A stretch of 64,000 bases of DNA. Origin: Nocardia sp. NBC_01327 (GTDB lineage Bacteria > Actinomycetota > Actinomycetes > Mycobacteriales > Mycobacteriaceae). A program made the position numbers and the translations under genes. The stretch is from contig NZ_CP108383.1 of assembly GCF_035958815.1 (NCBI RefSeq), forward strand, positions 806,001-870,000, written 5' to 3'. Positions 16,701-24,893 of the stretch are shown piece by piece; within the stretch, counting starts at the first letter, position 1, and every line of letters begins with the position of its first letter. The notes below the pieces were generated by a model, which had not been told where the DNA came from, made no database searches, and saw only the letters and a program-made list of their open reading frames with translations.

Positions 16701-17255
16701 CGCGATCATGATGTGAAGTGGGAAGTCGGGGGTGCGGGTGCGCCCGCGGCCGCGAAGAGCGCCGGGAAGGGACCGGCCGCGGGCGGGGAGGCCGCGCCGA
16801 AGAAGGCGGCGGCGAAGTTCTCCCGGCCCAGCCAGTCGAAGAGTGCGACGGCGAGCGCCGGTGCGGCGACGGTCGTCACGGATGGGACGGACTGGGGCAA
16901 CGGCCCTACCGGAGGTGGCGCAGTTGCGACGGCCGCGGTGAGCCCGCCCCCGGTGGCTGAGGTGTCGGCTCCCGCCGAACCGCGGGTCTTCGAGCGTCCC
17001 GCCGCGCCCCGGAATACCCCGCCGGAAGACGATATTCCGCTGCCCGACGGCCCGGACCTTCCGGACGACCCGGGGCCCTCGGACTACTCGCCAGTAGGTT
17101 ATGACAGCGTCCCACCTGCTATTACGCCGGAGGACGAGCGCGAGATGATGGCGGAGGCAGCCGTCCCGGTACCCCCGGAGGAGCGCCGCGACCCTGATGA
17201 TGTGGCCTTGGAACTCCTGCGCGCCGAATTGGGGGCCACTCCGCTGGAGGGTTGA
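13773..17255 (+). CDS. dnaX: DNA polymerase III subunits gamma/tau, with very long low-complexity linker
   Basis: 1160 residues. The N-terminal clamp-loader ATPase is complete: Walker A GPRGCGKT (42-49), zinc-binding cysteines 61, 70, 73 and 76, Walker B FIVDEAHM and a helical lid to about residue 380. It loads the sliding clamp in the replisome. Residues about 385-900 are Ala/Pro/Gln/Val-rich low complexity, including three degenerate copies of a unit with AQQPVSxPPAEVV (about 588-718). A conserved C-terminal part (DELLREIEGAWADIRAKVRE, about 905-1000) and an acidic tail follow. M. tuberculosis DnaX is about 580 residues, so the linker is unusually long. I see no A-rich frameshift site like that of E. 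coli dnaX. The start is GTG. Confidence 0.93.
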   Translation: MALYRKYRPATFAEVVGQEHVTDPLSTALDTGRISHAYLFSGPRGCGKTSSARILARSLNCVEGPTSTPCGVCHSCVALGPGGSGNLDVIELDAASHGGVDDTRELRDRAFYAPAESRYRVFIVDEAHMVTTAGFNALLKIVEEPPAHLIFVFATTEPEKVLPTIRSRTHHYPFRLLPPATMRGLLGKICDQENVQVEESVYPLVIRAGGGSPRDSLSVLDQLLAGAGPEGVTYPRAVSLLGVTDVALIDDAVEALATSDGAALFGTIDRVVEAGHDPRRFATDLLERLRDLILMRAVPDAVERNLVTGPGDVLDRMHDQAQRIGPATLTRYAELLHEGLGDMRGATAPRLLLEVVAARMLLPAATDTEVATLQRLETLERRMAGSALPAPTGNSTPAARPAATPASQTPSPAPPPGEPRRRGAEALAALRGNRGETPTTPTPPQQSAMPSQAPRTAPSPAAPRLDPQAPQPAPARPAVDSPVQSPQAVRPATAAVQPSAQPVTAQPEAPQAVMPIVPAQDESAQPAAPASKPEAGSGASTAAGAAATVSQGDSPQPAQQVAVRPPEMSAARVPVGDAAPASIATPSAETLAQQPVSAPPAEVVVQAAMAESAAQEPVSAAPGTRTADSADATQAADSAAQATRPPAETSAQQPVSRPPAEVVAPVATAESVTQSARTADSADPAHIAGSAVQAEAPAQQPVSVPPATVVAQAALADDASALSAPAQEVKSTAGESDSAAEAVPDAGRGSAMTVVDVSVDPVQTALGVEPAEVTRGAGAAAEDAAQGFAFSVRSDGGDAGPAFEDVPLFDAADIAQAQDSAASAAGSPVEQAVGAEPVAVVNSAAADADSGAEILEMAPVLDSEPVSAADAGAEAAVSAPVEEVAPVVDARAAQGVVPAGLDGDELLREIEGAWADIRAKVREFGATVQAMLSGASVSRIDGQLIVFAHPNEMLAQRLAQPQNVQAVRSAVQAVLGRDHDVKWEVGGAGAPAAAKSAGKGPAAGGEAAPKKAAAKFSRPSQSKSATASAGAATVVTDGTDWGNGPTGGGAVATAAVSPPPVAEVSAPAEPRVFERPAAPRNTPPEDDIPLPDGPDLPDDPGPSDYSPVGYDSVPPAITPEDEREMMAEAAVPVPPEERRDPDDVALELLRAELGATPLEG
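15536..15925 (+). repeat. Degenerate in-frame repeats in the dnaX linker
   Basis: Three copies of a unit beginning near GCCCAGCAGCCTGTTTCC, at about 15550, 15725 and 15865, encode AQQPVS(A/R/V)PPA and are separated by TADSAD-like spacers. Spacing is 140-175 bp, so this is an old, diverged repeat. Confidence 0.6.
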
Positions 17256-17280
17256 CAGTTGCCCTGTGAGACGCATTAAG

Positions 17281-17310
17281 TTAACCGGAGTTCGCATTGG
17301 GCGGTACTAT
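17281..17310 (+). promoter_or_regulatory. Possible promoter of fadA-fadB
   Basis: TTAACC, 18 bases, then TACTAT resembles a -35/-10 pair and lies about 200 bp ahead of fadA in the 257-bp gap after dnaX. Assignment is by eye only. Confidence 0.3.
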
Positions 17311-17512
17311 GATCGGGTGGCCGTGAGTATCGGTTCGGCGAAGTTCTAAGGTATGCCCAGGCGTACGGGTTACCTGCGAGCGCGTCGGTCGGCTCGTGAG
17401 GCTGTTTGTACAGCGTCAGACGGTTGGTCGAGAGGCTGACCGGCGAGGTTATGGCTACGTGCTGACCGCACAACGCGGTGTCGGCGCACCTTAAGGAAGG
17501 AAAAACTCCGAT

Positions 17513-18724
17513 ATGACCACAGAGGCCTACATTTACGAGGCCATCCGCACCCCGCGCGGCCGCAACAAGAAGGGGTCGCTGCACTCGGTCAAGCCGATCG
17601 ATCTGACCACCGGTCTGGTCGAAGAGCTGCGGAAGCGCTTCCCGAACCTCGATGAGGATCGGATCTCGGACATCATCCTGGGTGTCGTCTCCCCCGTGGG
17701 TGACCAGGGCGCCGATATCGCCCGCACCACCGTGCTCACCGCCAAGCTGCCCGACACCGTCGGCGGCATTCAGATCAACCGCTTCTGCGCCTCCGGCCTC
17801 GAGGCCGTGAACCTGGCTGCCCAGAAGGTCCGCTCCGGCTTCGATGACCTGGTCATCGCCGGCGGCGTCGAGTCCATGTCCCGCGTGCCGATGGGCTCCG
17901 ATGGCGGCGCCATGTTCATGGACCCGGCCACCAGCTTCGACTCCTACATTGTCCCGCAGGGCATTTCGGCCGACCTCATCGCCACCATCGAGGGCTTCAC
18001 CCGCGATGACGTCGATGCCTACGCCGTCCGCTCGCAGGACCGCGCCGCCGACGCCTGGAAGAACGGTTACTTCAACGGCTCCGTCGTTCCGGTCAAGGAC
18101 ATCAACGGCCTGACCGTGCTGGACAACGACGAGCACATGCGTCCCGGCACCACCGCCGCCGACCTGGGCAAGCTGAACCCGGCCTTCGCCGGCATCGGCG
18201 AGATGGGCGGCTTCGACGCCGTCGCCATGCAGCGCTACACCTATGTCGAGGCCATCAACCACGTGCACCACGGTGGTAACTCCTCCGGCATCGTCGACGG
18301 CGCCGCGCTGGTGCTCGTCGGCTCCGAAGAGGCCGGCGCCGCGTCGGGTCTGACCCCGCGTGCCCGCGTCGTCGCGACCGCCACCTCAGGTGCGGACGCC
18401 ACCATCATGCTGACCGGCCCGACCCCGGCCGCCTTCAAGGCGCTCGCCAAGGCCGGCCTGACGGTCGACGACATCGACCTGTTCGAGATCAACGAGGCCT
18501 TCGCCTCCGTCGTCCTGAAGTTCCAGAAGGACCTGGCGATCCCGGACGAGAAGCTGAACGTCAACGGTGGCGCGATCGCGATGGGCCACCCGCTGGGTGC
18601 CACCGGCGCCATGATCACCGGCACCATGGTCGACGAGCTGCACCGTCGCAACGCCCGTTACGCACTGGTCACCCTGTGCATCGGCGGCGGCATGGGCGTC
18701 GCCACCATCATCGAGCGCGTCTAA
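17513..18724 (+). CDS. fadA: Acetyl-CoA acyltransferase (thiolase) of fatty-acid beta-oxidation
   Basis: 403 residues with the thiolase catalytic residues: nucleophile C92 ([14 protein letters not shown]), the His motif [15 protein letters not shown] and the C-terminal Cys in TLCIGGGMG. It cleaves 3-ketoacyl-CoA to acetyl-CoA and a shortened acyl-CoA. AAGGAAGG precedes the ATG. fadB follows 35 bp later, the same order as Rv0859-Rv0860 in M. tuberculosis, where the two proteins form the trifunctional beta-oxidation complex. Codon use is strongly biased to C-ending codons, suggesting high expression. Confidence 0.94.
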   Translation: MTTEAYIYEAIRTPRGRNKKGSLHSVKPIDLTTGLVEELRKRFPNLDEDRISDIILGVVSPVGDQGADIARTTVLTAKLPDTVGGIQINRFCASGLEAVNLAAQKVRSGFDDLVIAGGVESMSRVPMGSDGGAMFMDPATSFDSYIVPQGISADLIATIEGFTRDDVDAYAVRSQDRAADAWKNGYFNGSVVPVKDINGLTVLDNDEHMRPGTTAADLGKLNPAFAGIGEMGGFDAVAMQRYTYVEAINHVHHGGNSSGIVDGAALVLVGSEEAGAASGLTPRARVVATATSGADATIMLTGPTPAAFKALAKAGLTVDDIDLFEINEAFASVVLKFQKDLAIPDEKLNVNGGAIAMGHPLGATGAMITGTMVDELHRRNARYALVTLCIGGGMGVATIIERV

Positions 18725-18759
18725 CGCCCACCGACTTTTCTCGAGGAGAACCAAACACA

Positions 18760-20913
18760 ATGACTGAGAACATGATCGGCTGGGAAAAGGACGCCGACGG
18801 CATCGTCGTGCTGACCATGGACGACCCCAACCAGGGCGCCAATACGATGAACCAGCTGTACAAGGACTCCATGAAGGCGACCGTCGATCGCCTGGAGGCC
18901 GAGAAGGACGACATCACCGGTGTTGTCATCACCTCCGCGAAGAAGACCTTTTTCGCCGGCGGCGACCTCAAGAACATGATGAAGACCACGCCGGAGAACG
19001 CGGCGGACATCATGGAGGAGCTCACCAGCATCAAGGGCGACCTGCGTCGTCTCGAGCAGCTGGGCAAGCCGGTCGTCTCCGCGATCAATGGCGCTGCCCT
19101 CGGCGGCGGCCTGGAGATCACCCTCGCGACCCACTACCGCATTGCCGCCGACGTCAAGGGCGTGCAGCTGGGCCTGCCCGAGGTTTCCCTCGGCCTGCTC
19201 CCGGCCGGTGGCGGCGTCACCCGCATCACCCGCATGCTGGGCATTGCCAACGGCCTCATGGGTGTTCTGTTGCAGGGCAACAAGTTCACCCCGGCCAAGG
19301 CCAAGGCCACCGGCATCATCAACGAGGTTGTCGGCTCGATCGAAGAGCTGATCCCGGCCGCCAAGGCGTGGATCAAGGCCAACCCGGACAAGGGCGTGCA
19401 GCCCTGGGATGTCAAGGGCTACAAGATCCCCGGCGGCACCCCGTCCACCCCGGCGCTCGCCGCCAACCTGCCGGCCTTCCCGGCCAACCTGCGCAAGCAG
19501 ATCAAGGGTCAGAACATGCCGGCGCCGCGCGCCATCATGTCGGCCGCGGTCGAGGGCGCCCAGGTCGATTTCGACAATGCCTCGCTGATCGAGTCGCGCT
19601 ACTTCGTCTCGCTGCTGACCGGCCCGGTCGCGAAGAACATGATTCAGGCGTTCTTCTTCGATCTGCAGTCGATCAACAACGGTGGTTCGCGTCCCAAGGA
19701 CGTGCCGAAGCGTGAGATCAAGAAGATCGGCGTCGTCGGCGCGGGCATGATGGGCGCGGGCATCGCGTACGTCTCCGCCAAGGCCGGTTACACCGTTGTG
19801 CTCAAGGACGTCACCATCGAGGCGGCCGAGCGCGGCAAGAACTACTCCGAGAAGATCGAGGCGAAGGCGCTCTCGCGTGGCAAGACCACCGAGGAGAAGT
19901 CCAAGGAGCTGCTGGCTCGGATCACCCCGACCGCCGATGCCGCCGACTTCGCCGGCGTCGACTTCGTGATCGAGGCCGTCTTCGAGAAGCCCGAGCTCAA
20001 GAACGCGGTCTTCCAGGAGATCGAGGACATCGTCGATCCCGACGCGCTGCTGGGCTCGAACACCTCGACCCTGCCGATCACCCTGCTGGCCAATGGCGTG
20101 AAGCGGTCCGAGGACTTCATCGGCATCCACTTCTTCTCCCCCGTGGACAAGATGCCGCTGGTCGAGATCATTCGCGGCGAGAAGACCTCGGACGAGGCGC
20201 TGGCCCGGGTGTACGACTACACCCTCGCGATCCGCAAGACCCCGATCGTGGTCAACGACAGCCGCGGCTTCTTCACCTCGCGCGTGATCGGCACGTTCAT
20301 CAATGAAGCGATCATGATGCTTCAGGAGAACATCGATCCGGCGACCATCGAGCAGGCCGGTCTGCAGGCCGGTTACCCGGCGGCGCCGCTGAAGCTGAGC
20401 GATGAGCTCAACTTCGAGACCATGAACAAGATCTTCAAGGAGACCAAGGCCGCCGCCGAGGCCGAGGGCAAGGTCATCTCGGCCGCCTCGCTCGCGTCGG
20501 GCAACGTCATCGACACGATGATCGACAAGTTCGACCGCAAGGGCAAGCTCGGCGGCGCGGGCTTCTACAACTACGTCGACGGCAAGACCGCCGGCATCTG
20601 GGAGGGCCTGCGTGAGGCCTTCGGTTCCAAGCGTGAACTGCCCGAGGGTGTTTCGCTGCAGGACCTGAAGGATCGCATGCTCTTCATCGAGGCCATCGAG
20701 ACCCAGAAGTGCTTCGACGAGGGTGTGCTGACCACCACCGCCGACGCGAACATCGGCTCGATCTTCGGCATCGGTTACCCGGCCTGGACCGGTGGCGTGC
20801 ACCAGTTCGTCGTCGGCTACCCGGGCGGCACCGCCGGCTTCGTGGCTCGCGCCGATGAGCTGGCCGCCAAGTTCGGTGAGCGCTTCGAGGTTCCGGCTTC
20901 GCTGCGTAAGTAG
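18760..20913 (+). CDS. fadB: Fatty-acid oxidation alpha subunit: enoyl-CoA hydratase / 3-hydroxyacyl-CoA dehydrogenase
   Basis: 717 residues, the usual size. The N-terminal crotonase domain (about 1-190) has the oxyanion-hole region NGAALGGGLEITLATHYR. The NAD-binding domain starts near residue 323 (KIGVVGAGMMGAGIAYVSA) and the dehydrogenase dimer domains fill the C-terminus (IGIHFFSPVDKMPLVEI). It hydrates enoyl-CoA and oxidises the hydroxyacyl-CoA, feeding FadA. CGAGGAGAA lies ahead of the ATG. A strong terminator follows about 50 bp after the stop, so fadA-fadB is a two-gene operon. Confidence 0.94.
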   Translation: MTENMIGWEKDADGIVVLTMDDPNQGANTMNQLYKDSMKATVDRLEAEKDDITGVVITSAKKTFFAGGDLKNMMKTTPENAADIMEELTSIKGDLRRLEQLGKPVVSAINGAALGGGLEITLATHYRIAADVKGVQLGLPEVSLGLLPAGGGVTRITRMLGIANGLMGVLLQGNKFTPAKAKATGIINEVVGSIEELIPAAKAWIKANPDKGVQPWDVKGYKIPGGTPSTPALAANLPAFPANLRKQIKGQNMPAPRAIMSAAVEGAQVDFDNASLIESRYFVSLLTGPVAKNMIQAFFFDLQSINNGGSRPKDVPKREIKKIGVVGAGMMGAGIAYVSAKAGYTVVLKDVTIEAAERGKNYSEKIEAKALSRGKTTEEKSKELLARITPTADAADFAGVDFVIEAVFEKPELKNAVFQEIEDIVDPDALLGSNTSTLPITLLANGVKRSEDFIGIHFFSPVDKMPLVEIIRGEKTSDEALARVYDYTLAIRKTPIVVNDSRGFFTSRVIGTFINEAIMMLQENIDPATIEQAGLQAGYPAAPLKLSDELNFETMNKIFKETKAAAEAEGKVISAASLASGNVIDTMIDKFDRKGKLGGAGFYNYVDGKTAGIWEGLREAFGSKRELPEGVSLQDLKDRMLFIEAIETQKCFDEGVLTTTADANIGSIFGIGYPAWTGGVHQFVVGYPGGTAGFVARADELAAKFGERFEVPASLRK

Positions 20914-20962
20914 TACCGGCGCTGTCACCGCCCCCAGCGGGCGATGACACGCTTGATTCGAG

Positions 20963-20998
20963 CAGGGCCCGGGTCGCGGAATCGCGATCCGGGCCCTG
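20963..20998 (+). terminator. Terminator after fadB
   Basis: A 16-bp stem (CAGGGCCCGGGTCGCG with its complement, one G-T pair) closes on the 4-base loop GAAT. It is followed by TCGTTTGTAT rather than a clean T run. Confidence 0.8.
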
Positions 20999-21158
20999 TC
21001 GTTTGTATAGGTATGGGCGTGAGCAGCTGGGACCGCGGTGTGCGGCCGATTACCGCACACTTCGGTGCGTCTCGCGCTACGTTTGGAATATGCGCGGGTG
21101 GAACGTCGCAGTCGCCCGCGGGTTCGGGGCGCGCGCGTAATGGCGGGAGGTGGGCGAG

Positions 21159-24100
21159 ATGAATCCACAGCCGCATCCGGAGGGCTCTCGGGGCGACTCT
21201 ACTCGCCCCGAATCTGCCACGCAGGCATACGTTCCCATCAATATCGTCGATGAACTCGAGGCCATGGGGCTGGTCGCGGCCGAGGAGGTCGGGCGCGGCG
21301 GTTTCGGGGTGGTTTTCCGGTGTACGCAGGCCGTTCTGGACCGCATTGTCGCGGTGAAGGTGCTCTCGACCGAGATAGACGATGAGAGCCGGGAGCGGTT
21401 CCTGCGCGAGGAGCACGCCATGGGGCGGCTGTCCGGGCATCCGAATATCGTCGACATCCTGCAGGTCGACGTGACGGCCAGCGGCCGGCCCTACATTGTG
21501 ATGCCGTATGCGACGCACGGGTCGCTGGAACAGCTGGTGCGCGATAACGGCCCGCTCACCTGGTCCGATTCACTGCGGGTCGGGGTGAAGCTGGCGGGGG
21601 CCATCGAGACCGCGCACCGCGCCGAGGTCCTGCACCGTGATGTGAAACCCGCCAATGTCCTGTTGAGCCGGTACGGCGAACCGCAGCTCACCGACTTCGG
21701 AATCGCCCGCATCCCAGGCGGTTTCCGCACCTCGACGAGTTTGATCACCGGTTCACCCGCCTTCACCGCGCCCGAGGTGCTCAAGGGTGACGAGCCGACC
21801 GTGCGCTCGGATGTGTACGGTCTCGGCTCCACCCTGTTCGCCCTGCTGACCGGCCACGCCGCCTACGAAAGGCAGGCGGGGGAGAAGGTGATCGCGCAGT
21901 TCCTGCGGATTACCAGTCAGCCGGTGCCGGACCTGCGGGAACTGGAGATTCCACCGGCCGTGGCCGCGGCTATCGAAGCGGCCATGTCACCCGATCCGCG
22001 CGACCGGCCCGAAACCGCGGTGGAATTCGGGGAATTGCTGCGTACGGCCCAGGCCGAGAACGGGCAGGTGCCGGACGAAATGGCGCTGCTGGACGGCGCG
22101 GTGACCACCGACTCCGACGAAGATGCGGAATCCGGTGCCACCCAGCAGTATTCGCGACAGCGCCCCGGGACGGTGGTGAGCTCTCCGCGCAATCGCTCAC
22201 TGATTCTGCGGCCGAGCACGCCGAGCGGTAAGTTCCCGCTCCTGGGCGGGGTCAATACCCCGACCGGAAATACGCTGCCGCCCACCGCGACTACCAAATT
22301 CCGCCCGCCGACACCCGCGCGCGAGCCGGTGTCGCGGCCGCGCCTGCTGGAACCGCTGCGGGCCGGGGGACGGCGGCGGCTCGCAATCATCCACGGCCCG
22401 GCGGGATTCGGTAAGAGCACCCTGGCGGCGCAGTGGTGCGCCGAGCTCACCGATCGCGGGGTCGCGGTGGCCTGGATCGGCATCGACCGCGACGACGACA
22501 ATGAGGTGTGGCTGCTGGCCCACATCATCGCGGCCATTCGCCGGGTGCGGCCGGAGCTCGGGGCCGGGCTGGAGCAGGTGCTGGAGGAGCGCCCGGCCGA
22601 GGCGGTGCCGTATGCGGTGTCCGCGCTCATCGACGAGGTGCACGCCGGGGGCAAATCCGTCGTGGTGATCGTGGACGACTGGCATCGTGTCACCGACACC
22701 GGTGCGCATCGGGTGATGGATTCGCTGCTCGACAACGGCTGCCACCATCTGCGCTTTGTCGTCACCAGCCGGGAGCGGGCCGGACTGCCGCTGAGCCGAT
22801 TGCAGGTGGCCGACGAGCTCGTCGAAATCGGTTGTGAGCAGCTGAGTCTCACCGAGGAGGAGACCCGGCAGATCCTGGTGGATCGCACCGGCCTGCAGCT
22901 CACCGATCGGCAGATCGAGCAGATATACACCGCCACCGACGGCTGGCCGGCGGCCATTCAGCTCGCGGGTCTGTCGCTGCGCGCCCGGGAATCGGATGCG
23001 GACAAGCTGATCTCCCGAATATCCGGTGACAACAAGGCGATTCGCGAATACCTCGCCGAGAATGTGCTGGACAGCCTCGAACCGCGCATGCTCGACTTCC
23101 TCACCGGAATCTCGGTGCCGGAGCGGGTGAACGCCTCGCTGGCGGAGTCGCTGACCGGAATCGCCGAGGCCGCCGATCTCCTCGATCAGGCCGAACAGCG
23201 GGAGTTGTTCCTGCACCGGCTCTCCGAGGATTCCGCCTGGTATCGCATGCAGCCCATGGTGGCGGAGCATCTGCGGGCCCGGTTGGAGCGCGCCCATCCC
23301 GGACAGGTGAAAGCGCTGCACCGCAAGGCTTCCCGCTGGTTCGCCGAACACCAGCTGCTGCGGCAGTCGGTGGATCACGCACTGGCCGCCACCGATTTCA
23401 AATTCGCCCTGGATCTGGTCGAGAACGGCGGGATGGATCTGATCGACCGCTCCCGGCTGGCGACCCTGTTCGGCACGGTATCGAAACTGCCTGTGCAACA
23501 GGTGACTTCGCGCAGCAAGCTGTTGATGGCGCTGGCGCGGGCCAATGTGAATCTGCAGCAGTCCGGCGCCGCGCGCACCGCACTGGGCAGGCTTTCGAGC
23601 ATGCTGGCGCGCAGCTCGCCCACCGACGCCGAGGCGGTGAATCAGCGCTGCCAGGCGGCGGTGCTCGCGGCCGCCGATCAGGTGGCGCGGGACCGCACCG
23701 ACGGTGTGCTGGACAAGCTCACCGACTGCCTGGAACTGGCCGACGAGCTCCCGGCCTGGACGGTCTCCACCGCCGCGAATCTGGTGTCGTTCGTGCGACT
23801 CTGCGATTTCGACTTCGACGGTGCGCGCGGGATGCAGGAGTGGGCCGAGCCCTATCACCGGCGTTCCGCCGATCCGCTGGGCGAGGTGTTCGGCCTGTGC
23901 GGTCAGGGCGATGCCGCCTATGAGCAGCTCGATATCGCCACCGCCACAGCGTGTTTCGAACAGGCGTGGCAGACGGCGCGGGATCGCTCCGGCCCGCGCT
24001 CGGACTCGGTGCGGGTGGCGGCGGCGCTGCTGGGCGAATTGGCTTATCGCCGTGGCGATCTGGAGAGTGCGGAGCGGCTGCTGGATCAGAGTCATCAGCT

Positions 24101-24779
24101 GGTCACCCATGTCGGGCCGGTCGACTTCCTGGTCAGCATCTTCGTGATCGGCGCGCGGGTGAAGGCGGCGCACGGTGATCTCGATACCGCCGCCGCCCGG
24201 CTGGACGAGGGTGCGCGGATCGCCGTGGATCGCAAGCTCGTCCGCCTCGCCGCGCATATTCGGGCCGAACGGCTGCGGCTGGGCCTGCCGTCCGATCCAT
24301 TGACCGCCGGTCTGATCACCGACCCCATGGTCCGTTCCGTCCGGCATCTCACCGGTGCGGCGGCGCTGGCCTCCGAGGCCGAGGAGATCGCCGTCATCCG
24401 GGCCCTGCTGGCCCGCCACTATCGCGGGGACGACCTCGGCGGCACGGATGCGCTCGCACCCCTGGGCACGGATGACACCGCCGTCAAACGGGCCCGCGTG
24501 CTGCATGCCCGGATACGCGAGAAGAATCGCCCCCGGGCCGAACTCGACGCGGCGCTGCTGCTCACCGAATGCCTGTCCGCTTCCGGCTGGGTCGGTGAGT
24601 CCATAGGCGTGCTGACGCCCGTGGTGATCCGCTGTGCCGAACTGGGCTGGACGCGTCCGCTGCTGGACGCCGGGCCGGGCGTACAGGGCATCCTGCGCAC
24701 CATGCGCAGCCAACTCTCGATGGTCGATACCGGCGACGCTCCCGAGCTTCCCCGCGCCTTCCTCGACGCCCTACTCTGA
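21159..24779 (+). CDS. PknK-like serine/threonine protein kinase fused to a MalT/LuxR-type ATPase and helical-repeat region
   Basis: 1206 residues. The kinase domain has the glycine loop GRGGFG (45-50), catalytic lysine K67, HRDVKPAN (159-166) and DFG (179-181), so it should be active. A P-loop ATPase of the STAND/MalT class starts near residue 410 (IHGPAGFGKSTLAAQW). The rest is TPR-like helical repeat. M. tuberculosis PknK (1110 residues) has the same order and phosphorylates regulators. The C-terminus (LPRAFLDALL) has no LuxR helix-turn-helix, so it would not bind DNA by itself. The ATG at 21159 is preferred over the GTG at 21150 because GGCGGGAGG sits 8 bases ahead of it. It appears monocistronic. 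Confidence 0.87.
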   Translation: MNPQPHPEGSRGDSTRPESATQAYVPINIVDELEAMGLVAAEEVGRGGFGVVFRCTQAVLDRIVAVKVLSTEIDDESRERFLREEHAMGRLSGHPNIVDILQVDVTASGRPYIVMPYATHGSLEQLVRDNGPLTWSDSLRVGVKLAGAIETAHRAEVLHRDVKPANVLLSRYGEPQLTDFGIARIPGGFRTSTSLITGSPAFTAPEVLKGDEPTVRSDVYGLGSTLFALLTGHAAYERQAGEKVIAQFLRITSQPVPDLRELEIPPAVAAAIEAAMSPDPRDRPETAVEFGELLRTAQAENGQVPDEMALLDGAVTTDSDEDAESGATQQYSRQRPGTVVSSPRNRSLILRPSTPSGKFPLLGGVNTPTGNTLPPTATTKFRPPTPAREPVSRPRLLEPLRAGGRRRLAIIHGPAGFGKSTLAAQWCAELTDRGVAVAWIGIDRDDDNEVWLLAHIIAAIRRVRPELGAGLEQVLEERPAEAVPYAVSALIDEVHAGGKSVVVIVDDWHRVTDTGAHRVMDSLLDNGCHHLRFVVTSRERAGLPLSRLQVADELVEIGCEQLSLTEEETRQILVDRTGLQLTDRQIEQIYTATDGWPAAIQLAGLSLRARESDADKLISRISGDNKAIREYLAENVLDSLEPRMLDFLTGISVPERVNASLAESLTGIAEAADLLDQAEQRELFLHRLSEDSAWYRMQPMVAEHLRARLERAHPGQVKALHRKASRWFAEHQLLRQSVDHALAATDFKFALDLVENGGMDLIDRSRLATLFGTVSKLPVQQVTSRSKLLMALARANVNLQQSGAARTALGRLSSMLARSSPTDAEAVNQRCQAAVLAAADQVARDRTDGVLDKLTDCLELADELPAWTVSTAANLVSFVRLCDFDFDGARGMQEWAEPYHRRSADPLGEVFGLCGQGDAAYEQLDIATATACFEQAWQTARDRSGPRSDSVRVAAALLGELAYRRGDLESAERLLDQSHQLVTHVGPVDFLVSIFVIGARVKAAHGDLDTAAARLDEGARIAVDRKLVRLAAHIRAERLRLGLPSDPLTAGLITDPMVRSVRHLTGAAALASEAEEIAVIRALLARHYRGDDLGGTDALAPLGTDDTAVKRARVLHARIREKNRPRAELDAALLLTECLSASGWVGESIGVLTPVVIRCAELGWTRPLLDAGPGVQGILRTMRSQLSMVDTGDAPELPRAFLDALL

Positions 24780-24850
24780 GCAAGGCCCTCGGTCATCCTT
24801 ACTCCGAGTAAGGCCCCCGGCGTCCCGGCGTGCTTGTGGCCGGGAGCCGC
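24773..24850. repeat. Imperfect direct repeat and degenerate copy of the dispersed repeat
   Basis: ACTCTGAGCAAGGCCCTCGG (24773-24792, overlapping the kinase stop) is echoed 28 bp later at 24801-24820 with 17 of 20 matches. It runs into CGTCCCGGCGTGC...GGCCGGGAGCC (24821-24850), a worn copy of the 32-bp dispersed repeat. Confidence 0.55.
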
Positions 24851-24893
24851 AGTTACCTGATCGATTCCCCCTCGAAACACGCCTGAATTACGA

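Noticed and set aside
13773..17255. Programmed frameshift in dnaX giving a short gamma form
   Set aside because: No A AAA AAG-like slippery heptamer or following hairpin was seen; the frame is continuous.
14406..17297. A 963-codon open frame antisense to dnaX
   Set aside because: It is a shadow of a GC-rich gene: Arg/His-rich low complexity without domains, while dnaX on the plus strand has full motifs.
18721..21168. An 815-codon frame antisense to fadB
   Set aside because: Composition (Leu/Gly/Arg/Asp-rich, no motifs) and the clear FadB protein on the other strand show it to be a shadow.
22197..24713. An 838-codon frame antisense to the PknK-like gene
   Set aside because: No ribosome-binding site or domain; produced by strong GC bias at third positions.
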